In this document: one piece after another, positions 1 through 8,043 of the stretch
How positions within the stretch are numbered: position 1 is the first letter of the stretch
Layout: every line of letters begins with the position of its first letter
Source: Gammaproteobacteria bacterium
GTDB taxonomy: Bacteria > Pseudomonadota > Gammaproteobacteria > Steroidobacterales > Foliamicaceae
Assembly: GCA_028821145.1 (NCBI GenBank)
Contig: JAPPHC010000055.1
Coordinates: 1-36,312, forward strand
DNA length: 36,312 nt
Direction of reading: 5' to 3'
Program-made: the position numbers and the translations under genes
Notes under the pieces: model-generated
Told to the model about the DNA's origin: nothing
What the model saw: the letters and a program-made list of their open reading frames with translations, nothing else
The model's database searches: none

Positions 1-73
1 TCGAGTCGTTGGCGACAACCGCGTAGGCGGCCAGCAGAAAGCCGGCCACCATGTAAATCTCAGTAAGCGACAA
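1..73 (-). CDS. 5' end of a membrane protein gene (partial)
   Basis: The minus strand reads from a stop codon into an open frame that runs off the left edge. It encodes a short amphipathic stretch and then a hydrophobic segment, MVAGFLLAAYAVVANDS. The start could be the TTG at 73 or the in-frame ATG at 52; no strong ribosome-binding site decides between them. The hydrophobic run followed by AND-S suggests the first transmembrane helix of a polytopic transporter-like protein, but too little is visible to name a family. It lies downstream of the terminator at 139-158, so it is probably a separate transcription unit. Confidence 0.4.
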   Translation of the reverse strand, partial: MSLTEIYMVAGFLLAAYAVVANDS

Positions 74-138
74 ACCGAGAAGCTGACGTAGCAGCGGCTA
101 GTGGCACCGTCCCTTCCCCCGGAAAACTTCCGGTTCAG

Positions 139-158
139 AAAAATTGCCGAACCGGCAA
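139..158 (-). terminator. Intrinsic terminator downstream of the cupin gene
   Basis: On the minus strand a 6-bp stem (TTGCCG/CGGCAA, positions 158-153 and 149-144) with a GTT loop is followed at once by five T residues (143-139). This is a classic rho-independent layout, about 80 bases beyond the cupin stop codon. It would end the long minus-strand series before the partial membrane protein gene. Confidence 0.6.
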
Positions 159-240
159 ACCTCGCCGATGCCCTGACGGGATCATGGCAAAACCTTTGGC
201 CCGATATTGCTACGGACCAAAGAGCTCAAGCAGGAAACAA

Positions 241-687
241 TCAGCCGTCGGCTGTAGCGTTCCAGGCGTCCAGGACCTGCTTGCAGCCGACCAGCGCGAT
301 AGTGTTGCCGTCGTCGTCCAGGAAGTTCAGCGGGCCCAGGAAGGTCATGTAGAACTCGCTGTCCTCGGGGAACTCGGTGTGGTCGTGCTGGGCGTTGCAG
401 GCCTCGTAGCCGTAGCCCGGCGCCACCGCCGTGTCGCCGCCTTCGTCGGTGCCGCCGCGCACGTGCATGCGGCCCTTGGTCAGGAAGTATTCGCCGGGGC
501 CCATGTGAATGTGCTTGGCGAAAGACGAACCGGCCTTGCAATCAAAGATTGCGGTCCAGGCGCCCGCTTCAGGCGATACGTGCAGCAGCTTCCACTTGAT
601 GTCGCCTGCGCACAGGCCTTGCGGGAAATCTACCCAGTCCACGGCGTCCATCTGGACATAACTGCCGGTGGGAGAATTATCAGCCAT
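241..687 (-). CDS. Cupin-domain protein, dioxygenase-like
   Basis: A 148-residue single-domain cupin. Motif 1 is visible as H59-x-H61-x4-E66 (HIHMGPGE) followed by GRMHVRGG. A later HDH at 101-103 supplies the last histidine, so a 3-His/1-Glu metal site is likely. The layout resembles small cupins of the acetylacetone-cleaving (Dke1-like) and 2,4'-dihydroxyacetophenone dioxygenase group, which cut C-C bonds with Fe(II); the substrate here is unknown. The ATG at 687 is chosen because GAGGAGG sits 6 bases upstream. A longer frame to 714 exists but has no such site. No signal peptide is seen, so the protein is cytoplasmic. It lies downstream of the enoyl-CoA hydratase-like gene and is followed by a terminator. 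Confidence 0.85.
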   Translation of the reverse strand: MADNSPTGSYVQMDAVDWVDFPQGLCAGDIKWKLLHVSPEAGAWTAIFDCKAGSSFAKHIHMGPGEYFLTKGRMHVRGGTDEGGDTAVAPGYGYEACNAQHDHTEFPEDSEFYMTFLGPLNFLDDDGNTIALVGCKQVLDAWNATADG

Positions 688-813
688 TGTTTTCCTCCTC
701 GTCTGCCGCCCCAACCGAACCGCTCGGCGCGCGCGACAGCCTCCAAAACAGGGGCGTCAATCCTAACCACGAATAGATTACGCGTCAATTTCGGAACGCG
801 CCCCGGAATTCGG

Positions 814-1614
814 TTATTCGCCCGTGAACCTGGGCGGGCGCTTTTCGAAGAACGCCGCCACCGCCTCGTCGTGGTCGCGGGTGCGTTGCAGGATCCCCTG
901 CAGGTTCGCCGACATCTCCATGACCGACTCGAACCGGTCCTGCCGGCCGGCGCGCAGCAGTTGCTTGGCCATGCGCAGCGCCACGGGCGGCTGCAGCGCA
1001 ATTTCGCCGGCAAGTTCGCGGGCCCTCGGCAGCAGTTCTTCCGGCGAGGTGACTTCGCTGACCAGCCCCCAGTCCTTCGCCGTTTCCGCGTTGACGAGCT
1101 GCCCGGTAAGCAATAGCTGCGCGGCGCGCGAATAGCCGATCAGTTGCTGCAGGATCCACGCGCCGCCGTCGCCCGGAATCAGGCCCAGCTTGAGAAAGGT
1201 CTGCCCGAACAGCGCCTTCTCCGAGGCCAGGCGGATATCGGCAAGACAGGCCACGTCGTTGCCGAGGCCGATCGCGGGCCCGTTGACCGCCGCGATCAGC
1301 GGAACGTCCAGGTTCCAGAGGGCGCGAATCATGCGGTGTATCTCGTTGCGGTAGCTCTCGCGCAATTCGGCGGACCCGCCCTCAAACGCTCCGCTGCGGT
1401 CGCGCATGGCCTTGACGTCGCCGCCCGAAGAAAACGCGCGGCCCGCCCCGGTCAGGACGGCGCATCGCACTCCGGAATCGGCCTGAATGCGCTCGGCCGC
1501 CTTCTCGAACAACGCGCCATCGCCGATACGCCCCAGCAGGTTGCGTTCGTCGGGCCGATTGATCGTCAGCAGGACCACGGCCCCGTCCTTCTCGTACAGC
1601 AACTCTTTACTCAT
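814..1614 (-). CDS. Enoyl-CoA hydratase/isomerase (crotonase) family protein
   Basis: A 266-residue crotonase-fold protein. The first oxyanion-hole segment is at about 60-66 (AFSSGGDVKAM). The second, with the structural motif, is at about 111-152 (NGPAIGLGND... GLIPGDGGAW). The usual catalytic Glu of the FGQPE segment is absent (FGQTF), and an Asp sits in the PGDGG turn. This pattern is closer to isomerase-like or PaaG-like members than to true hydratases. The substrate is presumably an acyl-CoA. The chosen ATG at 1614 gives a standard crotonase N terminus (MSKELLYEKDGAVVLLTINRP). Upstream lies the long inverted repeat that separates the gene from bioA. Confidence 0.85.
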   Translation of the reverse strand: MSKELLYEKDGAVVLLTINRPDERNLLGRIGDGALFEKAAERIQADSGVRCAVLTGAGRAFSSGGDVKAMRDRSGAFEGGSAELRESYRNEIHRMIRALWNLDVPLIAAVNGPAIGLGNDVACLADIRLASEKALFGQTFLKLGLIPGDGGAWILQQLIGYSRAAQLLLTGQLVNAETAKDWGLVSEVTSPEELLPRARELAGEIALQPPVALRMAKQLLRAGRQDRFESVMEMSANLQGILQRTRDHDEAVAAFFEKRPPRFTGE

Positions 1615-1637
1615 TGCAGTTGTTTCCCGGAGCGTTA

Positions 1638-1744
1638 GCCTTTCCTCGCTCCCATTGTGCCGGGAGTATAGAAGCCATGGATGGCGGATCAAGCCCCATG
1701 GATGGGTTTATGCGTCTCCCGGCACAATGGGAGCGAGGAAAGGC
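1638..1744. repeat. Long inverted-repeat element (MITE/REP-like), copy 1
   Basis: Two perfect 29-base arms (1638-1666 and 1716-1744) face each other across a 49-base loop. The loop holds two direct copies of CCATGGATGG (1675-1684 and 1696-1705). The element fills almost all of the space between the bioA stop and the enoyl-CoA hydratase-like start. Its arms are similar to those of the element at 35174-35273. In RNA it would form a strong hairpin just after bioA and could act as a transcript end or a 3' stabiliser. Confidence 0.85.
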
Positions 1745-1747
1745 GGG

Positions 1748-3049
1748 CTATGCGGACTCGAGAGAGACCGTTTCGCAGACCGCGGCGCAGAGGCGACGAA
1801 GGTCCCGCACGGACATCACGTAGGCCGGCATCAGGTAGATCAGCCTGCCGAACGGCCGCGCCCACACGCCGCGCTCCACCAGCCGGCGCTGGGTTTCGGC
1901 GACATCGACCGGCCGGCGCATCTCGACCACGCCGATCGCGCCGAGCACGCGCACGTCCGCTACCTGGGCCAGGTCGCGGCAAGGCGCGAGGCCACGGCGC
2001 AACTCCCGCTCGACCCGCGCCACCCGTTTCCGCCACGGCGATTCCATCAGCAGATCGACGCTTGCCACGGCGATCGCGCAGGCCAGCGGATTGGCCATGA
2101 AGGTGGGGCCGTGCATCAGCACGCCGGCGGCGCCGGTGGCTGCGGAGATCGTCTCGGCAACGTTCGGCCGCGCCAGCGTGGCCGCCAGGCTCAGGTAACC
2201 GCCGGTGAGCGCCTTGCCCACGCACATGATGTCGGGAACCACGCCGGCATGATCGCAGCCGAACAGTTCGCCGCTGCGGCCGAACCCGGTGGCGATCTCG
2301 TCGGCGATCAGCAGAAGCCCCCGGCGGTCGCAGAGCTCGCGCACGCCCTTCAGATATTCGGGATGGTAGAAACGCATCCCGCCGGCGCCCTGCACGATCG
2401 GCTCCAGGATCACCGCCGCGATCTCATCGCCGTGCCGGGCCGCCAGGTCCTTCAGCGAATTGAGGTCGGACGGGTCCCAGGACTCGCCGAAGCGCACGCG
2501 CGGCCGGTCGGCGAACAGCTGTTCGGACACGACACCGGCAAACAGGTGATGCATGCCGGTCACCGGATCGCAGACCGACATGGCCTGGAAGGTGTCGCCG
2601 TAATAGCCCCCTCGAATGGTAAGCAGCCGGGTCCGGCCCTCTACGCCGCGGGCGCGCCAGTACTGCAGGGCCATCTTGATCGCCACTTCCACCGCCACCG
2701 ACCCCGAATCGGAAAAAAAGACCCGGTCCAGGTCGCCCGGAGTCAATTCGACCAGCCGTTGCGCGAGGCGGATCGCCGGGGCATGCGTCAGGCCCCCGAA
2801 CATCACATGCGGCATGCGCGATATCTGCTCGCGCGCCGCGCGGTTCAGTGCCGGGTGGTTGTAGCCGTGGATTACCGACCACCACGACGACATCCCGTCG
2901 ATCAGTTCCCGCCCGTCGGTCAGCGTCAGGCGCACGCCGCGGGCGGAGACCACCGGATAGACCGGAGTGGGACTCCGCATGGACTCGTATGGATGCCAGA
3001 TGTGCCGCCGGTCGAAATCCAGGTCGGCAGGCGACAGGCGCTCGTTCAC
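1748..3049 (-). CDS. bioA: Adenosylmethionine-8-amino-7-oxononanoate aminotransferase
   Basis: BioA, 433 residues, transfers the amino group of S-adenosylmethionine to KAPA, giving DAPA in biotin synthesis. It is a cytoplasmic PLP enzyme. Visible features are the N-terminal IWHPYESM and DGMSSWWSVIHGYNHP segments typical of BioA, the PLP Asp in LLIADEIATGFGRSG (about D250), and the Schiff-base Lys in VGKALTGGYLSLAATL (K279). Its start overlaps the bioD stop by four bases, so the two genes are translationally coupled. Length and motifs are normal. It is the last biotin gene in the cluster and is followed by the inverted repeat at 1638-1744. Confidence 0.97.
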   Translation of the reverse strand: MNERLSPADLDFDRRHIWHPYESMRSPTPVYPVVSARGVRLTLTDGRELIDGMSSWWSVIHGYNHPALNRAAREQISRMPHVMFGGLTHAPAIRLAQRLVELTPGDLDRVFFSDSGSVAVEVAIKMALQYWRARGVEGRTRLLTIRGGYYGDTFQAMSVCDPVTGMHHLFAGVVSEQLFADRPRVRFGESWDPSDLNSLKDLAARHGDEIAAVILEPIVQGAGGMRFYHPEYLKGVRELCDRRGLLLIADEIATGFGRSGELFGCDHAGVVPDIMCVGKALTGGYLSLAATLARPNVAETISAATGAAGVLMHGPTFMANPLACAIAVASVDLLMESPWRKRVARVERELRRGLAPCRDLAQVADVRVLGAIGVVEMRRPVDVAETQRRLVERGVWARPFGRLIYLMPAYVMSVRDLRRLCAAVCETVSLESA

Positions 3050-3657
3050 AGTTCGATTCTCGCCGCGTACGCCTTAACGTGCCCGGGGCTTACCGGCTGG
3101 CGCAGGTTGGGAAGATCGAGAAGGCACTTCAATCCCGTCTCGCGAAGAATCACGCCGCGGGAATGGTCGTTCCGCTCGCCGTTGAAGACGATACCGGCCA
3201 GCGGGAGTTCACGCGACTTGAGCGCCTCGACCGTAAGCAGCGTGTGATTGATGCTGCCCAGGTAGTAGCTGGAGACAACCACCACCGGCAGGTTCCAGTA
3301 TTTCAGGAGATCGATATTGAGCAGGCCATCGGCCACCGGCACCAGCACCCCGCCGGCCGGCTCCACCACCAGCGGTCCCTCCACTTCCGGCAGGCTCAGG
3401 TCTTCCCTGCGCAGGGTCACGCCCTCCTGGGCCGCCGCGGCGTGCGGCGCCATCGCCGCCTTCAGGCTGTACGCCTCGGGCAGGAAGCGGGCGCGGCTGA
3501 GCGTGACCAGGCGGCGGACCTCCTCGGTGTCGGTATGCACGAGGCCGCCGGCCTGAATGGGTTTCCAGTAACTGGCCCCCAGGCGCTCCACCAGCAGCGC
3601 CGAAACCAGGGTCTTGCCTACGCCGGTCCCGATACCCGCAACTGCGCAGCGCTCCAT
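3046..3657 (-). CDS. bioD: ATP-dependent dethiobiotin synthetase
   Basis: BioD, 203 residues, closes the ureido ring of biotin by carboxylating DAPA with CO2 and ATP. The P-loop GIGTGVGKT is at 8-16, followed by the substrate Lys in SYWKPIQAGG. The segment LVVEPAGGVLVPV and the following VVVVSSYYLGSINHTLLT are typical of the family. The protein is a little shorter than most BioD proteins (about 220-240 residues) but lacks no core motif. It overlaps bioA by four bases. The peroxiredoxin gene lies upstream across a 78-base gap in which nothing else is seen. Confidence 0.95.
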   Translation of the reverse strand: MERCAVAGIGTGVGKTLVSALLVERLGASYWKPIQAGGLVHTDTEEVRRLVTLSRARFLPEAYSLKAAMAPHAAAAQEGVTLRREDLSLPEVEGPLVVEPAGGVLVPVADGLLNIDLLKYWNLPVVVVSSYYLGSINHTLLTVEALKSRELPLAGIVFNGERNDHSRGVILRETGLKCLLDLPNLRQPVSPGHVKAYAARIEL

Positions 3658-3735
3658 CGATTTCCGCCTGCGCCGGAACGCCTCTTTAGTTTGCGGCGGC
3701 GCGGCGCCCCCGCATCCGGATCCGTATCGGCGCGG

Positions 3736-4293
3736 TTACCGGCCGGCGGACGAGGCCGGCGACTCGCGTTTTTCCACGCCCAGGCTCGCCAGCATCGCGG
3801 CGGTTTCCTCGGCGGCGCCCCGGGCGTCAACCTCACGGTCCACCGCCAGGATCACGCCATCCGTTCCGATATAGAAGGTTTCGCGCCTCGGCACGCCATA
3901 CTGCCCGATCACCTGGTAAGCGTTCGCCACTTCCTTGCTTTCGTCGGAGAGGATCGGAAAGTCCGCATCGTATTTGCTCGCGAAATCGGTGTTGTCGCCG
4001 ATGGGATCCACGCTGGCCATGAAGTAGCTGACCTTGTATTCGCGGATCATGTCCCCGTTTTGCGCCAGGGACTGGCACTGGGCCGTGCAGCCCGGCGTAA
4101 AGGCCTTGGGAAACCAGGCCAGCACCACCGGGCCTTTCTTGAGCAGGTCCGCAAGGGCATGGGTTTCCCCGTCGGAGCCGGGCAGGGTCCAGTCGGGCGC
4201 CTGCATGCCTGCCTCCAGGCTGGCGGTCGGCGTCTCGTCGGCGAGAACCGCGGCGGAAAGGGCGAGTGTTGCAACGGCCATCAGGTTTTTCAT
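3736..4293 (-). CDS. Exported peroxiredoxin (AhpC/TSA, Bcp/PrxQ-like)
   Basis: A 185-residue thiol peroxidase with an N-terminal signal peptide of about 18 residues (MKNLMAVATLALSAAVLA), so it probably acts in the periplasm. The peroxidatic Cys is C69 in AFTPGCTAQC. A second Cys, C73, sits four residues later, one residue closer than in typical PrxQ/Bcp proteins. It reduces peroxides with thioredoxin-like partners; the substrate is not known. It lies between bioF and bioD, where other gammaproteobacteria often carry bioH or bioC. A perfect TATAAT lies 33-38 bases upstream, so it may be transcribed on its own within the biotin operon. Confidence 0.9.
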   Translation of the reverse strand: MKNLMAVATLALSAAVLADETPTASLEAGMQAPDWTLPGSDGETHALADLLKKGPVVLAWFPKAFTPGCTAQCQSLAQNGDMIREYKVSYFMASVDPIGDNTDFASKYDADFPILSDESKEVANAYQVIGQYGVPRRETFYIGTDGVILAVDREVDARGAAEETAAMLASLGVEKRESPASSAGR

Positions 4294-4325
4294 GAGGCAT
4301 TACCGGTGTTGGCTGGGGGGGCAAA

Positions 4326-4331
4326 ATTATA
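4326..4331 (-). promoter_or_regulatory. Candidate -10 box ahead of the peroxiredoxin gene
   Basis: The minus strand carries TATAAT within GGATATAATTTTG, in the 62-base gap between the bioF stop and the peroxiredoxin ATG. No good -35 hexamer is found 16-18 bases upstream, so this is either a weak promoter or an activator-dependent one. It would give the peroxiredoxin and bioDA expression independent of bioBF. Confidence 0.4.
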
Positions 4332-4355
4332 TCCACTTGCCTTCCCACCCGGGCA

Positions 4356-5492
4356 CTAACGCAGGGCTTCGTCCACGGCGTTGAACAGGAGCTCGATTTC
4401 CTCCCTCGTGTTGTGGGCGTGCAGACACACCCGGATTCGCTCCTCGCCCGCCGGAACGGTGGGCGCGCGAATCGGCAGGGCGGCGAGCCCGCGGCTGCGA
4501 AGAACGCCGCCCACACGCGTTATGCGCCGGGCGCCGGACACGCGCAGGCACTGGATCCAGGACTCGCTCGGCAGCCAGGGCTGCGCGGACTCCGTTACGC
4601 GCCCGCGAAAATGGGAGACGTTGTCCAGCAACTGTTCACGCTCCGCGTTCAGGTCCGGAAGCATTCCGTAGACGCTTTGCACGCTCGCCGCCCACAGTGG
4701 GGAGACTCCGGTGGAGAACACGAACGAGCGGGCGAAATTCACGAGGTACTCGCGCAGTTCCTGCGAGCACAGCACGGCGCCGCCCTGAAGCCCCAGCGCC
4801 TTGCCGAAAGTCACCACCCGGGCCAGCACCCGATCCTGCAGTCGGGCGGCGACCACGCCCCCGCGTCCCGCAGGCCCCAGCACCCCGTTGGCGTGCGCCT
4901 CGTCCACCACGACCGCAGCATCGTATCGGTCGGCCAGATTCGCTATTTCCTCGAGCGGCGCGAAGTCGCCATCCATCGAATAAACCGTTTCCACCACGAT
5001 CGCGGCGGTCCTCCCGGACTTCAGTTCGCCCAGCCTGGCGTCGAGGTCGCGCATGTCGTTGTGCGCAAAGATGAGCCGCTGCGCTCCGCTGAGACGGCCG
5101 CCGTCGATGGCGCTGGCGTGCAGCAGGCGGTCGCAAACCAGCGTCTTCACCACTCCTCCCAGGCTTGCCAGCAGTCCCAGGTTGGCGGCGAAGCCGCTGG
5201 AAAAAACCAGCGCCGCCTCGGACGAGTAGAACCCGGCGAGCTGCGCCTCCAGCGCCTCGATTGCAGGATGGTTCCCGGAAATCAGCCGGGAACCGGTCGC
5301 CCCCTGCGGCGCGGCGCTCTCGGCAGCGAGCGCGGCGATCCTTCCGCGCAGGCGCCGGTCGCGGGCCAGTCCCAGGTAGTCGTTGGAACAGAAGTCGATG
5401 CCGCCGGGCGCGGTCTCCAGGTTGCGGAGCAGGCCCGCCTTTTCACGCTCGGCGAGCGCCTCCCGTATGGCGCGCCGTACCGCCGCGCTCAT
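4356..5492 (-). CDS. bioF: 8-amino-7-oxononanoate synthase
   Basis: BioF, 378 residues, is a cytoplasmic PLP alpha-oxoamine synthase. It condenses L-alanine with pimeloyl-ACP (or pimeloyl-CoA) to give KAPA. Visible features are FCSNDYLGLA (34-43), ATGSRLISGNH (66-75), the PLP Asp and His in VVVDEAHANGVLG (D197, H200), and the PLP Lys K231 in VVTFGKALGLQGG. The ATG at 5492 overlaps the bioB stop as ATGA, which supports this start over a longer upstream frame. It follows bioB directly and precedes the peroxiredoxin gene. Confidence 0.96.
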   Translation of the reverse strand: MSAAVRRAIREALAEREKAGLLRNLETAPGGIDFCSNDYLGLARDRRLRGRIAALAAESAAPQGATGSRLISGNHPAIEALEAQLAGFYSSEAALVFSSGFAANLGLLASLGGVVKTLVCDRLLHASAIDGGRLSGAQRLIFAHNDMRDLDARLGELKSGRTAAIVVETVYSMDGDFAPLEEIANLADRYDAAVVVDEAHANGVLGPAGRGGVVAARLQDRVLARVVTFGKALGLQGGAVLCSQELREYLVNFARSFVFSTGVSPLWAASVQSVYGMLPDLNAEREQLLDNVSHFRGRVTESAQPWLPSESWIQCLRVSGARRITRVGGVLRSRGLAALPIRAPTVPAGEERIRVCLHAHNTREEIELLFNAVDEALR

Positions 5493-6460
5493 GCAGACAC
5501 GTGAGTATCCTGCTGCCGGTACGGTTCTCTGGCGGTAAGTCCCAACAACTCGAGCAGTCCCTCGTCGCTGTCGAACGAGGGGTTCGGCGTTGTGAGCAGC
5601 TTTTCGCCGGTGAAGATCGAATTGGCGCCGGCCAGAAAACACAGGGCCTGCTGCTCGGCGCTCATGCGCGAGCGGCCGGCGGACAGGCGCACCATCGCTT
5701 TCGGCATGAGCACGCGCGCGCTCGCAATCATCCGGACCATTTCCCAGGTCGAGACCGGCGGGCAGTCCTCCAGGGGCGTTCCGGGCACCGGCACCAGCGC
5801 GTTCACCGGAACCGATTCCGGCGGACTGGGCAGGGTGGCCAGCGTGTGCAGCAGGTCGATGCGCTGATCGACCGTCTCGCCCATGCCGATGATGCCGCCG
5901 CAACACACCGACAGGCCCGCCTTGTGCACGTTGGCCAGCGTCTCGAGGCGATCGTCGTAGGTGCGCGTGCCGATGATCTCGGGATAGAACTCGCGGCTGG
6001 AATCGAGGTTGTGGTTGTAGGCATACAGGCCCGCTTCCTTGAGGCGCTCTGCCTGCGATTCGGTGACCATGCCCAGCGTGCAGCAGACCTCGAGGCCCAG
6101 GTCGCGGACGCCGGAAACCATCTCCAGCACTTCGTCGAAGTGACGGTTGTCGCGCACCTCGCGCCAGGCGGCGCCCATGCAGAAGCGCGTGCTGCCCGCT
6201 TCCCTGGCTTCACGCGCGGCTTCCAGCACGGCGTCGAGTTTCAGCAGACCGTGGCGATCGATGCCGGTGTGGTAGCGGGCCGCCTGCGGGCAATAGGCGC
6301 AATCCTCGGGGCAGCCGCCGGTCTTGACCGAAAGCAGAGTGCAGAGTTGCACTTCGCCGGGCACATGGTGCTCGCGGTGCACAGACGCCGCCCTGTAGAT
6401 GAGGTCGAGCAGCGGGGAATGGTAGATCGCCGCGACGTCCGCCCTTGTCATTTCCGGCAT
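5489..6460 (-). CDS. bioB: Biotin synthase
   Basis: BioB, 323 residues, is a radical-SAM enzyme that inserts sulfur into dethiobiotin. The 4Fe-4S cluster ligands are C50, C54 and C57 (GGCPEDCAYC). The ligands of the second Fe-S cluster, the sulfur donor, are visible as C94 (RFCMGAAW), a Cys of the C126/C127 pair (EVCCTLGM), a Cys of the C186/C187 pair (SVCCGGIIGMGE), and the Arg in RLSAGR. It overlaps bioF by four bases. Its start is only 14 bases after the symporter stop codon, so it is probably cotranscribed with that gene. No BirA-type operator or separate promoter was found in this gap. Confidence 0.97.
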   Translation of the reverse strand: MPEMTRADVAAIYHSPLLDLIYRAASVHREHHVPGEVQLCTLLSVKTGGCPEDCAYCPQAARYHTGIDRHGLLKLDAVLEAAREAREAGSTRFCMGAAWREVRDNRHFDEVLEMVSGVRDLGLEVCCTLGMVTESQAERLKEAGLYAYNHNLDSSREFYPEIIGTRTYDDRLETLANVHKAGLSVCCGGIIGMGETVDQRIDLLHTLATLPSPPESVPVNALVPVPGTPLEDCPPVSTWEMVRMIASARVLMPKAMVRLSAGRSRMSAEQQALCFLAGANSIFTGEKLLTTPNPSFDSDEGLLELLGLTAREPYRQQDTHVSA

Positions 6461-6474
6461 GCTCGCCTCCCGGT

Positions 6475-8043
6475 CTAGTGCCGTATCACAGGTGTATCCC
6501 GCCGCCCGAGCACGGACGGCGCCAGCAATTCATCGTAGCGCCGGCGCCCCAGCATCGCCTCCGGGCTGCGGTCCGCCAGCGATACTACAACGATTACCAG
6601 CGCCGCGGCCGGTATCGAGAACAGTCCGGGGTAAATCCACGGGAATGGCGCGTTTTCCAGCCCCAGGGCGCCTTCCCAGACGGCCGGACTCAGCGCCAGC
6701 AGGACCACCGAAACGACCATTCCCACCCAGCCGCCGAGGATCAGGCCGCGCGCGCTGGCGCCGCGCCAGAACAGCGCCGCGACCAGCGCCGGCGTATTCA
6801 CGCTGGCGGCCACGGTAAAGGCGAGCGCGGTCAGATAGGCGACGTTCTGTCCCCGAAACTGAATTCCCAGTGCCACGGCGATCACGCCCAGCGCAACGAC
6901 GCTGATCCGCGAGGCCCGGACCTCGGTCCTGTCGTCGACGCGGCCACGCTTGTACACCCCGCTGTAGAGATCGTGCGCCAGTGCCGCGGCGGCCGCCAGC
7001 ACGAGTCCGCAAACCACCGCCAGGAGCGTGGCAAAAGCCACCGAAGCCATGAATCCCAGCATCACGTTGCCTCCGATGATTCGCGCCGCGTGCATGATCG
7101 CCATATTGGTGCTGCCGATCATTCCGCCCTGGTCGTCCAGGATCTCCGTGTTGCCGGCCAGCAGCACGACGATGCCGAGGCCGGTAATCCAGAGCAGCAG
7201 GGAAAAAGTCACGATATAGCCCGTGGCGAAGACCGCGGACCGGCGGGCCTGCCGGGCGTCGGGAACCGTAAAGAACCGCATCAGCAGATGCGGCAGCCCC
7301 ACCATGCCGACGATGCCGGTCAGGACGAAGGCAAAGATAGAGACCCGGTCGGGCAGGAACTGTCCCGGGCTCAGCCATTCCTCGCCCCGCCGATGCACGC
7401 GCGCCGCCGACTCCAGCAACGACAGCGGGCCCTCGCCCAGGTTCAGCATGAGCAGGGCGAGCAGCACCAGGATCGAGAACATGAGCAATACGGCCTTGGT
7501 CATCTGCACCCAGGTGGTCGCCAGCATCCCGCCCACGCTTACGTAGAGCACGGTCAGGCCGCCCACCATGGCGACGGCCCAGGGATAGGGAATGCCGAAC
7601 AGCACCTCGAACAGCGCCCCGCCGGCCACCATCTGCGATATCAGGTACAGGACCGCGGCCACCAGCGTCCCGGTGGCGGCCAGCACCCGGATCGAGTTCT
7701 CGCGAAAGCGCGCCGACAGCACGTCCACGAAGGTATAGCTGCCCAGGTTGCGCAGCCGTTCCGCGAGCAGGCACATCAACAGCGGGTAGCCGACCGCCCC
7801 GCCCGTCATGTAGATCAGGCCGTCGTATCCGTCCGTGTAGATGACGGCAGTCACTCCCAGCAGCGTTCCGGCCGAGAGGTGGTCGCCGGCGATCGCCAGC
7901 CCGTTGCTGAAGCCGCCCACCGAGTGCGAGGCCGCGTAGAACTCCGAGGACGAACGCGTCCGCCGTCCCGCCTGCCAGGTAATCAGTAGCGACGCCCCGA
8001 GGATCAGGACGAACGTGAGTATGGAAGCCAGGTTAGGCGCCAT
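6475..8043 (-). CDS. Sodium:solute symporter family protein (ActP-like)
   Basis: A 522-residue inner-membrane protein with about 13 hydrophobic segments. The N-terminal FYAASHSVGGFSNGLAIAGDHLSAGTLLG is the sodium:solute symporter signature, most like acetate/cation symporters of the ActP group. It overlaps by 11 bases with an upstream DUF485 gene, the normal partner of ActP-type symporters. The solute may be a short-chain carboxylate. Because the next gene, 14 bases downstream, is bioB, uptake of a biotin-related carboxylate is another possibility, but the sequence does not show it. Confidence 0.88.
   Translation of the reverse strand: MAPNLASILTFVLILGASLLITWQAGRRTRSSSEFYAASHSVGGFSNGLAIAGDHLSAGTLLGVTAVIYTDGYDGLIYMTGGAVGYPLLMCLLAERLRNLGSYTFVDVLSARFRENSIRVLAATGTLVAAVLYLISQMVAGGALFEVLFGIPYPWAVAMVGGLTVLYVSVGGMLATTWVQMTKAVLLMFSILVLLALLMLNLGEGPLSLLESAARVHRRGEEWLSPGQFLPDRVSIFAFVLTGIVGMVGLPHLLMRFFTVPDARQARRSAVFATGYIVTFSLLLWITGLGIVVLLAGNTEILDDQGGMIGSTNMAIMHAARIIGGNVMLGFMASVAFATLLAVVCGLVLAAAAALAHDLYSGVYKRGRVDDRTEVRASRISVVALGVIAVALGIQFRGQNVAYLTALAFTVAASVNTPALVAALFWRGASARGLILGGWVGMVVSVVLLALSPAVWEGALGLENAPFPWIYPGLFSIPAAALVIVVVSLADRSPEAMLGRRRYDELLAPSVLGRRDTPVIRH

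Noticed and set aside
1487-3247. 586-codon plus-strand open frame opposite bioA
   Set aside because: It spans the inverted repeat and the bioA antisense, shows no domain, and competes with an unambiguous bioA.
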